Shown: positions 11,730 to 23,153, numbered from the stretch's first letter. The stretch is DNA of 64,000 bases from Ligustrum vulgare (GCA_963555705.1 OY743170.1:14547096-14611095), one strand, 5' to 3'. Notes: generated by a model from the letters alone, not told the origin. Numbers and translations: made by a program.

Positions 11730-12347
11730 TCTATACATATATAATAATAGGATAATCGTCATCAAATTTCCCACCTATTTTCACCTGTCATTTTAGGAAA
11801 TTCTTATTTTTATCAATTGATTTTAATACATGAATTATGAAAGTTCAATTAATACATGTAGTAAATGATTCATAGATTTGTGCAAAAAAAAAATAATCTA
11901 TAAAAAGTCAAATTATATATTATTTTTTTCTTTTGATAATTATTGCATTATTTTGAAGTCGAAAAATATGCAATATGGGTGTCAACTCCAAAATCTCAAC
12001 GAGAAGTTTAATAAAAGATAAGAAATGAGAGCAAATTCTAAATATATCATTAGTAAAATCGTCTTAAATATTAAATGAAAAAATTTTACTTATATTTTTA
12101 CTTTTTTCAACCTCCAATCTCTTTAATTTATCTCATTTAAATCTTAAAATGATAGGTATCATTTCTTACCTAAATTCAATTTGACCTAAATGATTAATTT
12201 TGAATCTTTTTCTTATCAAATTGATATAAATAATAGATATTCGATCTTTTTAAATAAACTCAAATAAATAATTTAATTTTCTACAACTTTAGGTTCCGAT
12301 AAACTCATTGGTTCAATTTGTAAAATAGAAGGTATTAGAAAAACCAT

Positions 12348-12428
<81 letters not shown>

Positions 12429-13954
12429 GAAGAACCATCACCATTTTACGCGCATAGTTTCCTGCCTATTTTCATATGTCATTTTAGGAAATTTATTATT
12501 TTTATCAATTTATTTTAATACAAGAATTAAGAAAGTTCAATTAATGTATGTAGTAAATGATTCATGGATTTGTGCAAAAAATATATATATATTTATAAAA
12601 AGTCAAATTATAGATTTTTTTTTTTTTTGATAATTATTACATTATTTTGAAGTCAAAAAATATGCAATAAGGGTGTCAAATCCAAGATCTGAACGAAAAA
12701 TTTAATACAAGCTAATAAATGAGAGCAAACTCTAAACATATCATTTGTAAAATCGTCTTAAATACTAAATGTAAAAGTTTTATTATACTTTTATTTTTTC
12801 CAACATCCAATCCTTTTAATTTATTATTACATTTAAATCCTAAAATGATAGGAATCATTCCTTACATAAATTCAATTTGACCTAAATGATTAATTTTGAA
12901 TATTTTCTTATCAAATTGATAGAAATAATAGATATTTGATCTTTTTAAATAAACTTAATTAAATCATTTGATTTTCTATAACTTTAGGTTTCGATAAACT
13001 CATTGATTCAATTTTTAAAATAGAAGATACTAGCAGAATGATTCAATTTAAAAATAGAATGTGGTCAACACGTTTATTTAATATGCACAAAAATAGTATA
13101 TGCAACTGTGAAAAATGAGTTTGTAAGAATATGTGGTTGAGAATTAACATTGAAAAAAATTATTTTTGTAGAATCAATTTTATATGAATAAGTGATAAAG
13201 TCTTAGGTCTTGTGGATTAAATCCTCTTTTATAAATTAAGATGTATAAATGATTTTTTTTTTTATATAAAGTTAATTATATTTGTAATATTTATTCAATA
13301 AAATTTAATTAAAATTTGTATTTCATATTATTTATTTGTTACATTCATTTAAATACAGAATTGCATATAAGTTTATCAAGTGTAAGTTTAACATATTGCA
13401 ACATTTAATTTAAATTTGAGCGATTTTTTTTATTTTTTTAAATGTTAGGTAAATTTTAGTCGTAATGTATTTTTTTTTTTTAAATGTAATGAAATGAAAT
13501 ATTTGTTTAATATATTTAAATATCAATTATTGCATTAAGATAGTTAGTACAAATTCTTATAGTGTTATATGGTGATTCGATAAATTAATTCTGTAAATGT
13601 CTGTTAGCCTCTTTAATTCATTTTATTTTATAATTTGAAAATTGTAAACATTTCAACTTTTAAAAATCAAATAACTATAAGCTCGACTTCAGTCGTCAAA
13701 TCAATATTGTAAAATACAAAATAAGTCACATGTCTGTATCGACTTCGCCTAAATAGAATAAGAAAACTGAAGAATGGATAATTAGCTGTGAAAAGAAATA
13801 TGCAAGCCGAAATTTTATGTTTTACTTTTTTGGGTATTTTTCATTATATATGAATGTACAATTCATGTCGGCCATTGTATTTAATTTTACAATTTATATT
13901 AAATAAATAATTGTCAATTACATGTTTGGTACATCGCACGGGTTCGATTACTAG
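11730..13954 (+). mobile_element. Helitron inserted in unit B2
   Basis: It starts A|TCTATACATATATAATAAT and ends ACATCGCACGGG then ATTACTAG|T. Removing it restores AATTTTTAA|TTTTAATAATTG, exactly the uninterrupted sequence in unit B0 near 10003-10026, which shows the A|T insertion typical of Helitrons. Inside, about 600 bp is repeated directly with a 691-bp offset (11740-12340 against 12430-13030). It has no ORF and is non-autonomous. Confidence 0.85.
12349..12429. repeat. (TAA)n microsatellite
   Basis: About 26 ATA/TAA units at the junction between the two direct repeats of the inserted Helitron. Confidence 0.95.
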
Positions 13955-14283
13955 TTTTAATAATTGTGCATAGATTATATGATATAATAATTTATTGATC
14001 TTCAATGTTATTCAATTATCGTATATTTGATGAGTTAAGATTAAAAACATATTTATAGTTTATTGTGATTTTTTTACGAAAATTGAGAAAAAGTTAAGGC
14101 CATGTTTACTTTGCTGTTTTTAGCTCATTTTGAGTTTTCGATTTTCGGAAATATCGAAAATACGTTCACTTTGCCTATTTTCAGAAATTTGTTTTCTAAA
14201 AAAGAATACAAAGGAAACTCAAAACGGGTTTATTGCGTTTTGAATATTTTGTGTTAAAAAGTCCAAAAGGCGCGTTTTGGATT

Positions 14284-14745
14284 TTTTTTTTTTTTTTTGG
14301 AAATGTGAGACTCTTCCTTCACTTGAAACTCTTATGTTATTTTACCATTATATATAGATCCATTTTAAGATTTTTTTTTTTTTAATTATAAATGTGAAAC
14401 ACTTCCTTCACTTGAAGATCTTATGTTATTTTGTCATTATATATAGATCCATGTTAAGAATTTTTTTTTTTTTTTTTTGGTTGTAAATATGAGACACTTT
14501 CTTCACTTGAAGTTCTTATGTTATTTTGCTATTATATATCCATGTTAAATTTTTTTTTTTTTTTTGTAAATGTGAGACACTTCATTTACTTGAAGTTCTT
14601 ATGTTTTTTGCAATTATATATAGATCCATGTTAAGATTTTATTTATTTATTTATTTATTTATTTGTAAATGTGAGATACTTCCTTCACTTGAAGGTTTTA
14701 TGTTATTTGCAATTATATATAGATCCAAGTTAAAATTTTGTTGGT
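14284..14745. repeat. About 95-bp tandem repeat, five copies
   Basis: Each unit is a T-rich run, then AAATGTGAGAC, TTCACTTGAAG, TCTTATGTTATTTT and ATATATAGATCCATGTTAAG. It lies wholly inside the Tourist-like element. Confidence 0.85.
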
Positions 14746-15037
14746 ATGGGGTTAAATTTTTATTTAGCTGAAGCAATATTAATGATGAATTTATTGACAT
14801 TAAAATTAATGTAATTCAATAAATCAACCATTTTTTACATATAAAATATCCCAAACTAAATATATCAAAAAATTATAAAGTAAACGCATTTTTCAGTTTT
14901 CCATTTTTGAAAACAATTTTCCAAAATCTCAAAGATAATATATTTTGAGCAATCCCAAAACAAACAACCAAAATCCAAAATTCAAAACAAAATCCAAAAC
15001 TCAAAATTCAAAATCGAAATACAAAGAGAACGGCCCC

Positions 15038-15904
15038 TAGGGGTGGGCATCGGGTGGTTCGGTTCGGGTATCTCAAGAATCGGAATCGGACCATACTTTT
15101 TCGGTTCTTGTAAAATGGAACCATTCGGTTCCATTGAATCGCAAGAACCAAACCAGAACCAAATCATTCGATTTTGGTTCGATTTCGGTTCTACAATAAT
15201 AATTATTTTCGAGAGCTTATCGTGGAGTATCAGACATCGAGAAGTGAACCAATAACCTAAAATAAACATCTACCAAATATACCAAGATCAAGGATTTCGA
15301 AAATCCTTTCATCCCGAAAAAAGTATAGGATTCTTCATGAAATAGAAGATATTCATACCAAAATATGAAATAAATGGCCTATAAGTTTTTTCGAACATGG
15401 CAATATAGTAAAATTGTGGGATGAGTCATGAATTTTAAATGTATTATTATTAATTGTTTTACATTTATATTTAAATATTTAATTAACTTAATCGTGGTCA
15501 TTTACAACTTCACTTATTAATAAGTTAGTCTCATTCGATTTTCATTTACTAAGAATTTCAGTCAAAGTGTGAAGTTAAAAGTTACAACGAGGTAGAGACG
15601 TAACAAATTTCATAAAAAGAAATTAATCATTTTCACTTTACCCAAAAAAATTACAAATTCTTTTGATTTTAAGTTTTAAGATAACCAATTAAAACTATAT
15701 AAAAAAAACACAAGAATCAAAAATCGGTTCTAACTTCGATTTTTCGGTTCTAAAAGCGGAACCGAGAACCGAACCGAAAATCAATCGGTTTTTGGTTCCA
15801 AAATCGTTTTAGTATTTTATTTTTTTAAAACCATATGATTCCGATTTTTTTCGGTTTCGGTTCCGGTTTGGTTGTATTGGTTCCGATTTTTTTGCCCACC
15901 CTTA
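15038..15904. mobile_element. Non-autonomous hAT element nested in the Tourist element
   Basis: Ends are TAGGGGTGGGCATC and GCCCACCCTTA. Internal motifs are CGGTTCGG, GAACCGAA and ATCGGTTTT. The flanking octamers are ACGGCCCC and ACAATCCC; five of eight bases agree and the others are transition-like, fitting an aged 8-bp target duplication. It has no transposase. It shares its terminal motif with the element at 21497-22055. Confidence 0.75.
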
Positions 15905-16214
15905 ACAATCCCTAAATATTTGAGGCAAATGCTGAAATTATAATAAATATATTTATATCTTGAATAAGCATCAATATTTGTAGTCATAATATTACATCTA
16001 ACATGATATACAATTAAAAAACTACAGAATTTGCATTTATCATTCAATGAAGTTTTCGATAATTTGGATTACTTATGTTATTTTTAAATTTTAATAATTG
16101 TTGTAATAAAAAATTATTTTTGTATATTTTGTATTCGTGTTGATTATGTATAATCATTAAATTTTATGAATGCTTATCTATATTGTGGATAATAATTTTA
16201 GTTCATCGCACTGG

Positions 16215-17950
16215 TGAATGTAAAGTGGATTAATGTGAATGCAAAATCTGGATAGACGTAAATGCATTTATTGCCTTTTCTACACATACACACACACACA
16301 ATAAACAATGGTTAATATTTTTTTAACAATGATTATATGATATAATAATTTCTTGATCTTCAATGTTATTCAATTGTCGTATATTTGATGAGTTAAGATT
16401 AAATACATATTTATAGTTTATTGTGATTTTTGAATGAAAATTGAGAAAAAGTTAAATATTTGAGACAAATGCTGAAATTATAATTAATATATTTATATCT
16501 TGAACAAGTATCAATATTTGTACTCATAATATTATATCTAACATGATATACAGTTAAAAAACTACAGAATTTGCATTTATCATTCAATGAAGTTTTCGAT
16601 AATTTGGATTATTTGTGTTATTTTTAAATTTTAATAATTGTTGTAATAAATTTTTTTTGTATCTTTTGAATTTGCGTTGATTATGTATAATCATTAAATT
16701 TTATGAATGCTTATCTATATTGCGGATATTAATTTCAGTTCATCGCACTAGTGGAAATCTATATTGTTTATAAAGGTAAGATAGTTTGGTAAAATTTAAT
16801 TATTAAATTCTTTATATTTTAGTATTATACTAAATAATTAATATGATGTTATTTTTATTTGTTTATTTTGGTTATTATTATTTTTTTATTATTATTAAAA
16901 TTAATATTGAATGAGTTCAATCAATATTTTTAGTTATCCGTGTTAAAATTATTATTTAATTATTTTTATTTATTTGTTGTTCTTAATATTATAAATCATA
17001 TGTGTAGCCATCAATAATTAAATTGTATTTTAATTATTAATGGTTAAATAATTTGTTATCTTTAATATTACAAATCATATTTTCAAATATATATTATATA
17101 TATTATTATTAAACATTTTAATAAATTAAGCATTTGTTCAACAACTATTTTGAGGTAAAATGTGTAGTTGAAAAAATAGTTTTGAAAAAATATGTGGTTA
17201 AAAATGAGTTGAAAAAATGTGCTACTTATAAATAAGAAAAAGTTATTGAACGAAGGTTAATATTGAAGAGTTAATGCTTTGATTTTTTTAGTTAATAATA
17301 TTAATAGAATGACTAATATTTTTTAATCATTCTTAATGTTAATAATTTTTTAAAGATTATAGGGTATAATTTTCAGTCGTAATCTCCAACTTTACTCGAT
17401 TGTCGTATCATGATGATCGCGAGATTTTCAAAATTATTATTTTGACTACTTATATTTGTAAATAAAGTTTTATTGGTTAAATTTAAATATTTTGACTATT
17501 TCTTTTTTAATTATTGTAATTGACATTTTTTAATGAAAATTAAAAGTACGTTAAAAACAAGAGACAGATGTAAAAGTTATGAGAAATATGTTAAAACCTT
17601 TCACATGCACCAATATTCGTACATATAATATTACATCAAATATGATATACCATTAAAAAACTACTAAATTTATATTTTCAATAAAATTATTAATAATTCA
17701 TAAAAATTATTGAAATCAATAATAATTTATTATTTAAATATATAAATTGACGTTTACTATTCAAATAATTTTTTAATAGTTTGAATTATTTATGTTATTT
17801 TTTAAATTCTAATAATTATTGTAATAGAGAATTCTTTTTTATGCACTTATATATGTGTTGATTATGTATAAGTACTAAAATTTTACGAATACTTATTGAA
17901 ATCGATATTGTGAATAATGACTTTCGTGTATCGTACGGGTGAAATGCTAG
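16215..17950 (+). mobile_element. Composite Helitron (B3 + C2), 5'-truncated
   Basis: It begins with GAATGTAAAGTGGATTAATG and lacks the TCTATAC start. The C part begins at 16758 (TCTATATTGTTTATAAAGG), and the element ends TTCGTGTATCGTACGGGTG then ATGCTAG|T at 17950. Its body matches B1 + C1 throughout, with an extra AT-rich stretch near 16790-17110. It is non-autonomous. A short (CA)n run lies at 16283-16301. Confidence 0.75.
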
Positions 17951-18317
17951 TTATATTGAAAATAATGGATCTCAAACAAGGAGCAAACCATGTGCTCTCG
18001 TTGTTCCCATTAGTTTTCATTTTTCTAGTTGTTTGTGGCTAGGCAATAAAAATAAATCCTAAAGATCAAAATCCCCTATTGGGAAATAGTCAATGTAGTT
18101 GTTGTCAATGAAATTACCTAGCAATATCCTCCAATGATACGTGTCCATTCAAATTTGTTGAAGCAACCGCGTCCCCTTTTATCTCAACCCAATTACTCGT
18201 CTAAACCCTCACAAAATCACGCTTTCCGCGTCCTATTTCTGCTACACTACGGCACCGTTTTTACAAAAATTCAACCTTTCCCATTCCAAGTTTCAACACT
18301 AACACGCACCATTTCCC
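17951..18317. other. Upstream region of the NHL gene
   Basis: Less repetitive than the DNA to its left and lies directly upstream of the TATA box. It probably holds the promoter. The ORF at 18134-18337 crosses the TATA box and is not credible. Confidence 0.5.
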
Positions 18318-18327
18318 TATATATAAA
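18318..18327 (+). promoter_or_regulatory. TATA box of the NHL gene
   Basis: CTATATATAAA lies about 75 bases before the ATG at 18400, the normal plant spacing for a 5' UTR of about 50 bases. Confidence 0.7.
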
Positions 18328-18399
18328 CACTTCTTAACCTACATGTTCTCTCATCATATCCACAAAGTTTAATCCTTACCAAATTCTTCTTTCTGTACC

Positions 18400-19107
18400 A
18401 TGGGAGAAACCAGGCAGCCACATCTTAACGGAGCCTATTACGGCCCTTCAATTCCGCCGCCGTCCAAGTCTTACCACCGCCCAGGCCGCGGCGGTGGTGG
18501 CTGCTGCTGCAACCCCTTCAGCTGCTGCTGTAGTTGCATAGCGAATTGTATTTGTACCTGCATATGCCAAATCTTGTTCACTATTCTCGTCATTGTTGGT
18601 ATAATTGTTTTGGTATGCTGGCTTATTTTCCGCCCCAACGTCCCCAAGTTCTACACCACTGATGCCTCTCTGACGGAATTCAATTACAATAACAACACGC
18701 TACGCTACAATTTGGCGCTCAATTTGACGATCCGAAACCCTAACAAGCGAATTGGAATTTACTATGATCGGATCGAAGCAAGGGCCTCGTATGAAGGCCA
18801 GAGATTAAATAGTGTTATGTTGCAACCGTTTTATCAAGGCCATAAAAATACCACTTCGTTGAGGGCGGAATTCAGAGGGGTTGCTCCACTCGGAAATAGA
18901 GAGGTTTCGAACTATAATAATGACAGAGACGCTGGTAGTTATGATATTGAAGTAATGCTTTACCTGCGGATTAGGCTGAAATTCGGATTTGTGAAATCGA
19001 CAAGAGTGAAGCCGAATATCGAGTGCGATTTGAGGATTCCTCTAAATTCCAACGGCACATCATCTGGGACTTACGAATCGAAACGTTGCGATTTCGATTG
19101 GCGTTGA
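18400..19107 (+). CDS. NDR1/HIN1-like (NHL) LEA-2 membrane protein
   Basis: An intact, intron-free 235-residue protein of the NHL family, usually plasma-membrane proteins linked to pathogen response, senescence or membrane-wall contact. The cytosolic N terminus is proline/glycine-rich and then cysteine-rich (about 35-55, CCC and CCCSC clusters that could be palmitoylated). One membrane helix spans about 57-77, followed by RPNVPKF (78-84). The extracellular LEA-2 domain (about 100-212) carries the family motif NPNKRIGIYY (113-122) and a YQGHKNTT block (145-152). N-glycosylation sequons include NLT 108, NTT 150 and NGT 218. Length and architecture fit NHL2/NHL3/NHL10-type members. The start is the first in-frame ATG after a TATA box. 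It is the only intact host gene in the window. The precise subfamily is unresolved. Confidence 0.95.
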   Translation: MGETRQPHLNGAYYGPSIPPPSKSYHRPGRGGGGCCCNPFSCCCSCIANCICTCICQILFTILVIVGIIVLVCWLIFRPNVPKFYTTDASLTEFNYNNNTLRYNLALNLTIRNPNKRIGIYYDRIEARASYEGQRLNSVMLQPFYQGHKNTTSLRAEFRGVAPLGNREVSNYNNDRDAGSYDIEVMLYLRIRLKFGFVKSTRVKPNIECDLRIPLNSNGTSSGTYESKRCDFDWR

Positions 19108-19283
19108 TTTTTCATCGATCTATGCACTTTCTTGTGCTTTTGTTGAGCATCTGTTTCTTCATTGATTACTGTTCTTATGATTTTTATTTTTTTTAATAGT
19201 ATATGATGATACAGTTTATTATTGTTTATCAGTTCTTGACTTCTTGGTTTTAGAACTATTGTTTCTGATTATGTGTTTATGTA

Positions 19284-19289
19284 AATAAA
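19284..19289 (+). terminator. Polyadenylation signal
   Basis: AATAAA lies about 180 bases after the NHL stop codon in T-rich DNA, a plausible near-upstream element for 3' processing. Confidence 0.45.
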
Positions 19290-20658
19290 TAATGAGTTTA
19301 TTTCTTTGTTCATCTTCTTGAATATTTTTTCATTAAAGATTATGACTTCAACAGCTCAGCTTTTAAAAGAGGGATAAGATAATGTCAGATTAAATTTCCC
19401 GTTACCTGCACCAAAATAGGACAAAATGGTACCGTATATTTGTTAAAAGGAAAGTGGACCCCAGATTTGATAGCTAATTCGAATCTCATTTCAAATTTGA
19501 AAAGGCATCACAAGATTTGCAAGTTGTCGTTGACACTGTCCCAATTGGACATAATTCGAACGGTCACAACGGATAAAAAATTCATCATAAACTTTTATAG
19601 ATTTAAAATAAGACGTCGAAAAATAGAGGAGTTATTTTTTATTTGGTAAATGAAATTTTGTTCCAATCAAATCTCATCACATTATTTGTTATTCCATTCG
19701 TCTCACAAATATATGTCGTTTTCTTTAACTTTTTAATATATTCCCACTTAATATATATTGTTATCAACAATTGTGAACTATCCATTATTTAATGTAGTGA
19801 TAACATTAGTTAAAATATAAGTAAATTTATAATTTCAATATATATTAATTATGTTTTTTTAATTTGGATGAAAATAAAATGAGCATATCTTTACAAGAGG
19901 GAAGAAGTGATGATGAAATTCGAAGCGCGGAAGAAACGCCGGAAAGTTCCGAACTCAGGTTGTGATTGGACGGATGAATCATGACCCGATATTCACGACG
20001 CGATGGCTCGACGATGCGGAATAAAGACCACGACTTTCGAAACACCACAAAGAATTGCCCAATCTCCTTGATAAGTGTCTGATTTGAACGCCACAAATAT
20101 TCTCAAGAAATATTTGATAAGTTCGATATTTGAACGCCACAAGAAATATTCTTGATAAGTTCGAAAAAATATAGGAATCTACCTATAACTTTTATCGAAT
20201 CATCAATAAAAACTGTTTATATCAAAATCAAAGTCTCAAGTCTGCATTACAATAAATGAAAAAAGCGTATAAATAAGCAAAATAACCTAACTGTTAATTT
20301 ACTCAAAATAGAATTCTAATTAAACTAGAATATTAAATTAGGAAAATAACCTAAAAATCAAAATGGAAACAAAATAATTAAAAATCCTATAATTATGGAA
20401 ATATAGTAAATTTCCGTCTGCATCATTGATTTGCCAATTTGAAGCCCCAAACGATGGAATTTTGCCCTAAAATCAATGGGCTCAAGGGTTTTAGCCCATG
20501 AGTTTTGCTTAGTGATCCATTTCTACTTGAAAAACACATAGTATCTATCTAATTTCGACATGGTTGACTGGACTGCACTTTTATTTTGGCTTGAATATTT
20601 AATTTTCTGTCAAGCCTGCTATGACTCCGATTGTCACGGGTCCGAAACATACCAAGAA
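19290..20658. other. Unclassified, partly retroelement-like
   Basis: 19900-20170 is GC-richer and contains a degenerate repeat of TTTGAACGCCACAA and TTGATAAGT units. It resembles leader or LTR DNA of plant retroelements, but I could place no element end. The rest is AT-rich. The ORFs at 19440-19649 and 19845-20096 have no recognisable product. Confidence 0.35.
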
Positions 20659-20810
20659 ACCCGTTTGGTAAAGGATTTATAAATCACATAATTTCTCAAA
20701 TCACTTTTTAATTATTCAAATTTTCTCTCTCTACTTTTTAACCACACATTTTTACCTCAAAATCATAAATAAATCAATTTATAAACCACTACAGTGTTAC
20801 CAAACGAAAG
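20659..20810. mobile_element. Small Tourist-like MITE
   Basis: About 150 bp with inverted ends CCCGTTTGGTAA and GTTACCAAACG. The interior (TTTTTAACCACACATTTT, ATAAACCACTAC) matches the MITEs at 23800-23947 and 56668-56819. Confidence 0.7.
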
Positions 20811-21348
20811 CGTGTGATGTGTGAGTTGTGATGTACATATAAAACAATCAATATTTTAATAATATCTTACACAAAAAAAGAACTCTGTTGGTAGAATTTT
20901 TGAAAAGTAAAAAGTTATTTTGATTGACATTTTGAAAATATTTTATTTGATGGAAGAACTTTTTAGGGGAAGTGATCTAACATGCAGCGTAATTTCAAGG
21001 AAAATATTAGTACATTCACATTTCAAGAAAAATAATGATTGATTAATATGACAAAGGTTAAAATAATGAAAAAGTAGTTATTGCTTGTACTGGTTATGGA
21101 GATTTTATTATGGGATCGTGGAACCATCAACCATGTTTAATTCCACGGTTTTAAGCTCTTATTTGTAATGACATGAGATTTTGATAAATTAATTTTATCT
21201 AGAATCTCAACAGTCAAAAGATACTCAATCAACCGTCTATGATTTCACATCAATTCAATAGTTCTATTTTGTATTTTTTTTTCAGTTGCCTTTGAATTCA
21301 TGCACGTTTATGAAGTGATCAAACGTAGTGGGTGGTTAAATCAAGAAT
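20811..21348. other. AT-rich noncoding
   Basis: No ORF or repeat end is recognised. Confidence 0.4.
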
Positions 21349-21460
21349 ACATTTTTTTTTGTACACTCACTTACATTGGGTGCATTATTTTAATCTCATT
21401 ATAACAGGATCCCACCCCAATGTGAGTGAGTGTGCACAAAATGTGTGCACAAAAAAATGT
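21349..21460. repeat. Foldback (inverted-repeat) element
   Basis: The left arm ACATTTTTTTTTGTACACTC is answered by GAGTGTGCACAAA..AAAAATGT on the right. The inner arms ACATTGGGTG and CACCCCAATGT also pair. The 112-bp unit could form a near-complete hairpin with a 30-base loop. Confidence 0.7.
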
Positions 21461-21496
21461 ACATATAGCATGATTCTTAAATCAGTGAGTTGTTAC

Positions 21497-22055
21497 TAGG
21501 GGTGGGCATCAACCCGTCCAACCCGTCAAAACCGCCCAACCCAACCCGATGAAAATTGGGTTGGGTTGGGTTGGGTTGGGTTATTAAAAAAAAAATTGTT
21601 TGGGTTGGGTTGAGTTGTGGGTTGGATGACAAACTCAACCCAACCCGACCCAATCCAACCCAATCAAAATTTAAAAAATATAAGACCATTTAAATTTCAA
21701 GAATCTTAAATCCATTTTTAATTTGGATGAAACTCAAATATAATTTGAACATATTTTAATTTTATTAGCAAATATTCAATTTATTATATTTGAGTTTATT
21801 GTATTGTACATAATTTATTTGAGTTAATAGTTAATTTATGGGCATAATTTTTTAATTTTCTAAGAATTTTATTTAATTGGACCAAAGTCCAAACCACCCA
21901 ACCCAACCGAAACTTGATTGGGTTGAGTTGGGTTGGATTTGAACTCATATTTGGGTTGGGTTATGTTGATTTTTTATCAACCCGATCATAATGAATTTAG
22001 TTCGGGTTGGACAAAAAACCAACCCAACCCACGCCCACGCCCACCCCTACCCCTA
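21497..22055. mobile_element. Non-autonomous hAT element with perfect TSD
   Basis: Ends are TAGGGGTGGGCATC and GCCCACCCCTACCCCTA. Identical octamers GTTGTTAC flank it (21489-21496 and 22056-22063), as hAT transposition produces. The interior is packed with GGGTT/AACCC pentamers in opposite orientation at the two ends. It is 559 bp with no transposase. Confidence 0.93.
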
Positions 22056-22063
22056 GTTGTTAC

Positions 22064-22402
22064 CATTCTTAGATATAGAAATTCAGAAAACCTCGTCCAA
22101 TATATCAAAAACCGTTCGAAGTAACTATTAAAATTCTCCGAGTCGACTCACCGCCCTATGGAAATCAGTGGTCTTTCTAGCAATTTAGTCAGTGATGATC
22201 TTCGTCTTGACTCTTGAAGGAAGTAATTTGGTGGCTGGAAGTGGTGGTTCAAATTCCGATTGGAGCCTTTTTTCTTCTTCCTTTTGTGGTCAAACCGATC
22301 CAAATTTGAATACCAACATCCAACCCCCTTAGTGATTGGACACCTATCAGCAGGATACCTTAAATCTCCTAAAACTTCTGATCTGAAAAAAGAGAAGAAG
22401 AC
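22064..22402. other. Upstream flank of the SEC61-gamma relic
   Basis: No gene is recognised. It may hold the decayed promoter and 5' UTR of the following relic. Confidence 0.35.
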
Positions 22403-22592
22403 ATGGATGCTTTGGACTCAGTTTTCAACCCACTCCGAGATTTCGCCAAGGATAGCGTTCGTCTAGTCAGGCGATGATTTCACCAAGGGTGCGACTCAGA
22501 CTACGTTTGGTTTCGTGGTTAGAGTGTTTGTCAGATTCTTCGTAAAATTAATTTTTATTCCCATCAATAATATTATCGTTGGTGCTTCTTAA
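22403..22592 (+). pseudogene. SEC61G: SEC61 subunit gamma, broken copy
   Basis: SEC61-gamma is a tail-anchored protein of about 69 residues in the ER protein-conducting channel. The first frame reads [19 protein letters not shown] then RLVRR and hits TGA at 22475. Roughly 20 bases, the conserved lysine/arginine-rich cytosolic segment, are missing. The next frame resumes with FTK and continues through [16 protein letters not shown] to TAA at 22590-22592, where the real protein also ends. No introns are present, so a retrocopy is possible, but no poly(A) tail remains. The copy is inactive because deletion and frame change separate the two halves. Confidence 0.88.
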
Positions 22593-22736
22593 TTCTTTAG
22601 GCTTTTGCTTGTGGCCAGAAGCTTGATAAGGAATTCATCATCAGGGAAGGGTGTCCATTTCAGATGATTATTTAGCCGCGCCTTTAAATTTTACTGGACT
22701 TCTCAATGTAATAGGAAGGTGAGTTCGGGTTAACTG

Positions 22737-23153
22737 CATTGTTCAAAAAATCGAAAATCGGTTCGAACCGAAAAAAGCAACTGGTCAAGGGTCAAAAGGT
22801 CCGATCAAGTCGAATCGGTTTCAATTAAAACGTAAAAAATTATTCCAAAAATCACAAAATTTTCTAAAAAACATGTTATTTTACAAATAAACTAATATTT
22901 ACTTATTTAGAAGATAAAATTATACACAAAAGTAGCTTAAAACAACTACAGAAAAGCAAAACAACAAAACAAAACAAAGCAAAATAAAATAAATGAAACC
23001 GGTTTCATTTATTTACCAGTCGATTCCCGGGTTTCCCGGTTGAACTGATCGATTTTTCGCTTTTTTACTAGTCGATTTTTGAGGTTAATCAAACCGATTT
23101 TTTGGCCGGTTCTCGATCGAACTGATCGGTCCGATCCGATTTTCTAAATATTG
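22737..23153. mobile_element. hAT-type MITE, family 3, copy 1
   Basis: 417 bp, from CATTGTTCAAAAAATCG to CCGATTTTCTAAATATTG, flanked by identical octamers GTTAACTG (22729-22736, 23154-23161). The interior is shared with 24005-24395 (GGTCAAGGGTCAAAA, ACAAATAAACTAATATTTAC, CGGTTGAAC). Confidence 0.92.

Larger units (their letters stand above)
14098..15912. mobile_element. Tourist/PIF-Harbinger-like MITE
   Basis: Ends are GGCCATGTTTACTTTG on the left and CAAAGAGAACGGCC in inverse form near 15021-15035. TAA flanks it on both sides (14095-14097 and 15913-15915). Helitron units B1 and B3 show the empty site AAAAGTTAAATAT, so TAA is a true 3-bp target duplication. It carries a 95-bp tandem array and is itself interrupted by a hAT element near its right end. 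No transposase is present. Confidence 0.8.
11602..16214 (+). mobile_element. Helitron unit B2, split by later insertions
   Basis: The unit starts TATATATAAAGGGAGAATAG directly after the C1 end. Its body resumes at 13955-14097 and 15913-16214 and ends at a decayed GTTCATCGCACTGG. Two insertions interrupt it: a Helitron (11730-13954) and a Tourist-like element (14098-15912). Joined across them, its order matches units B1 and B3. Confidence 0.75.
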
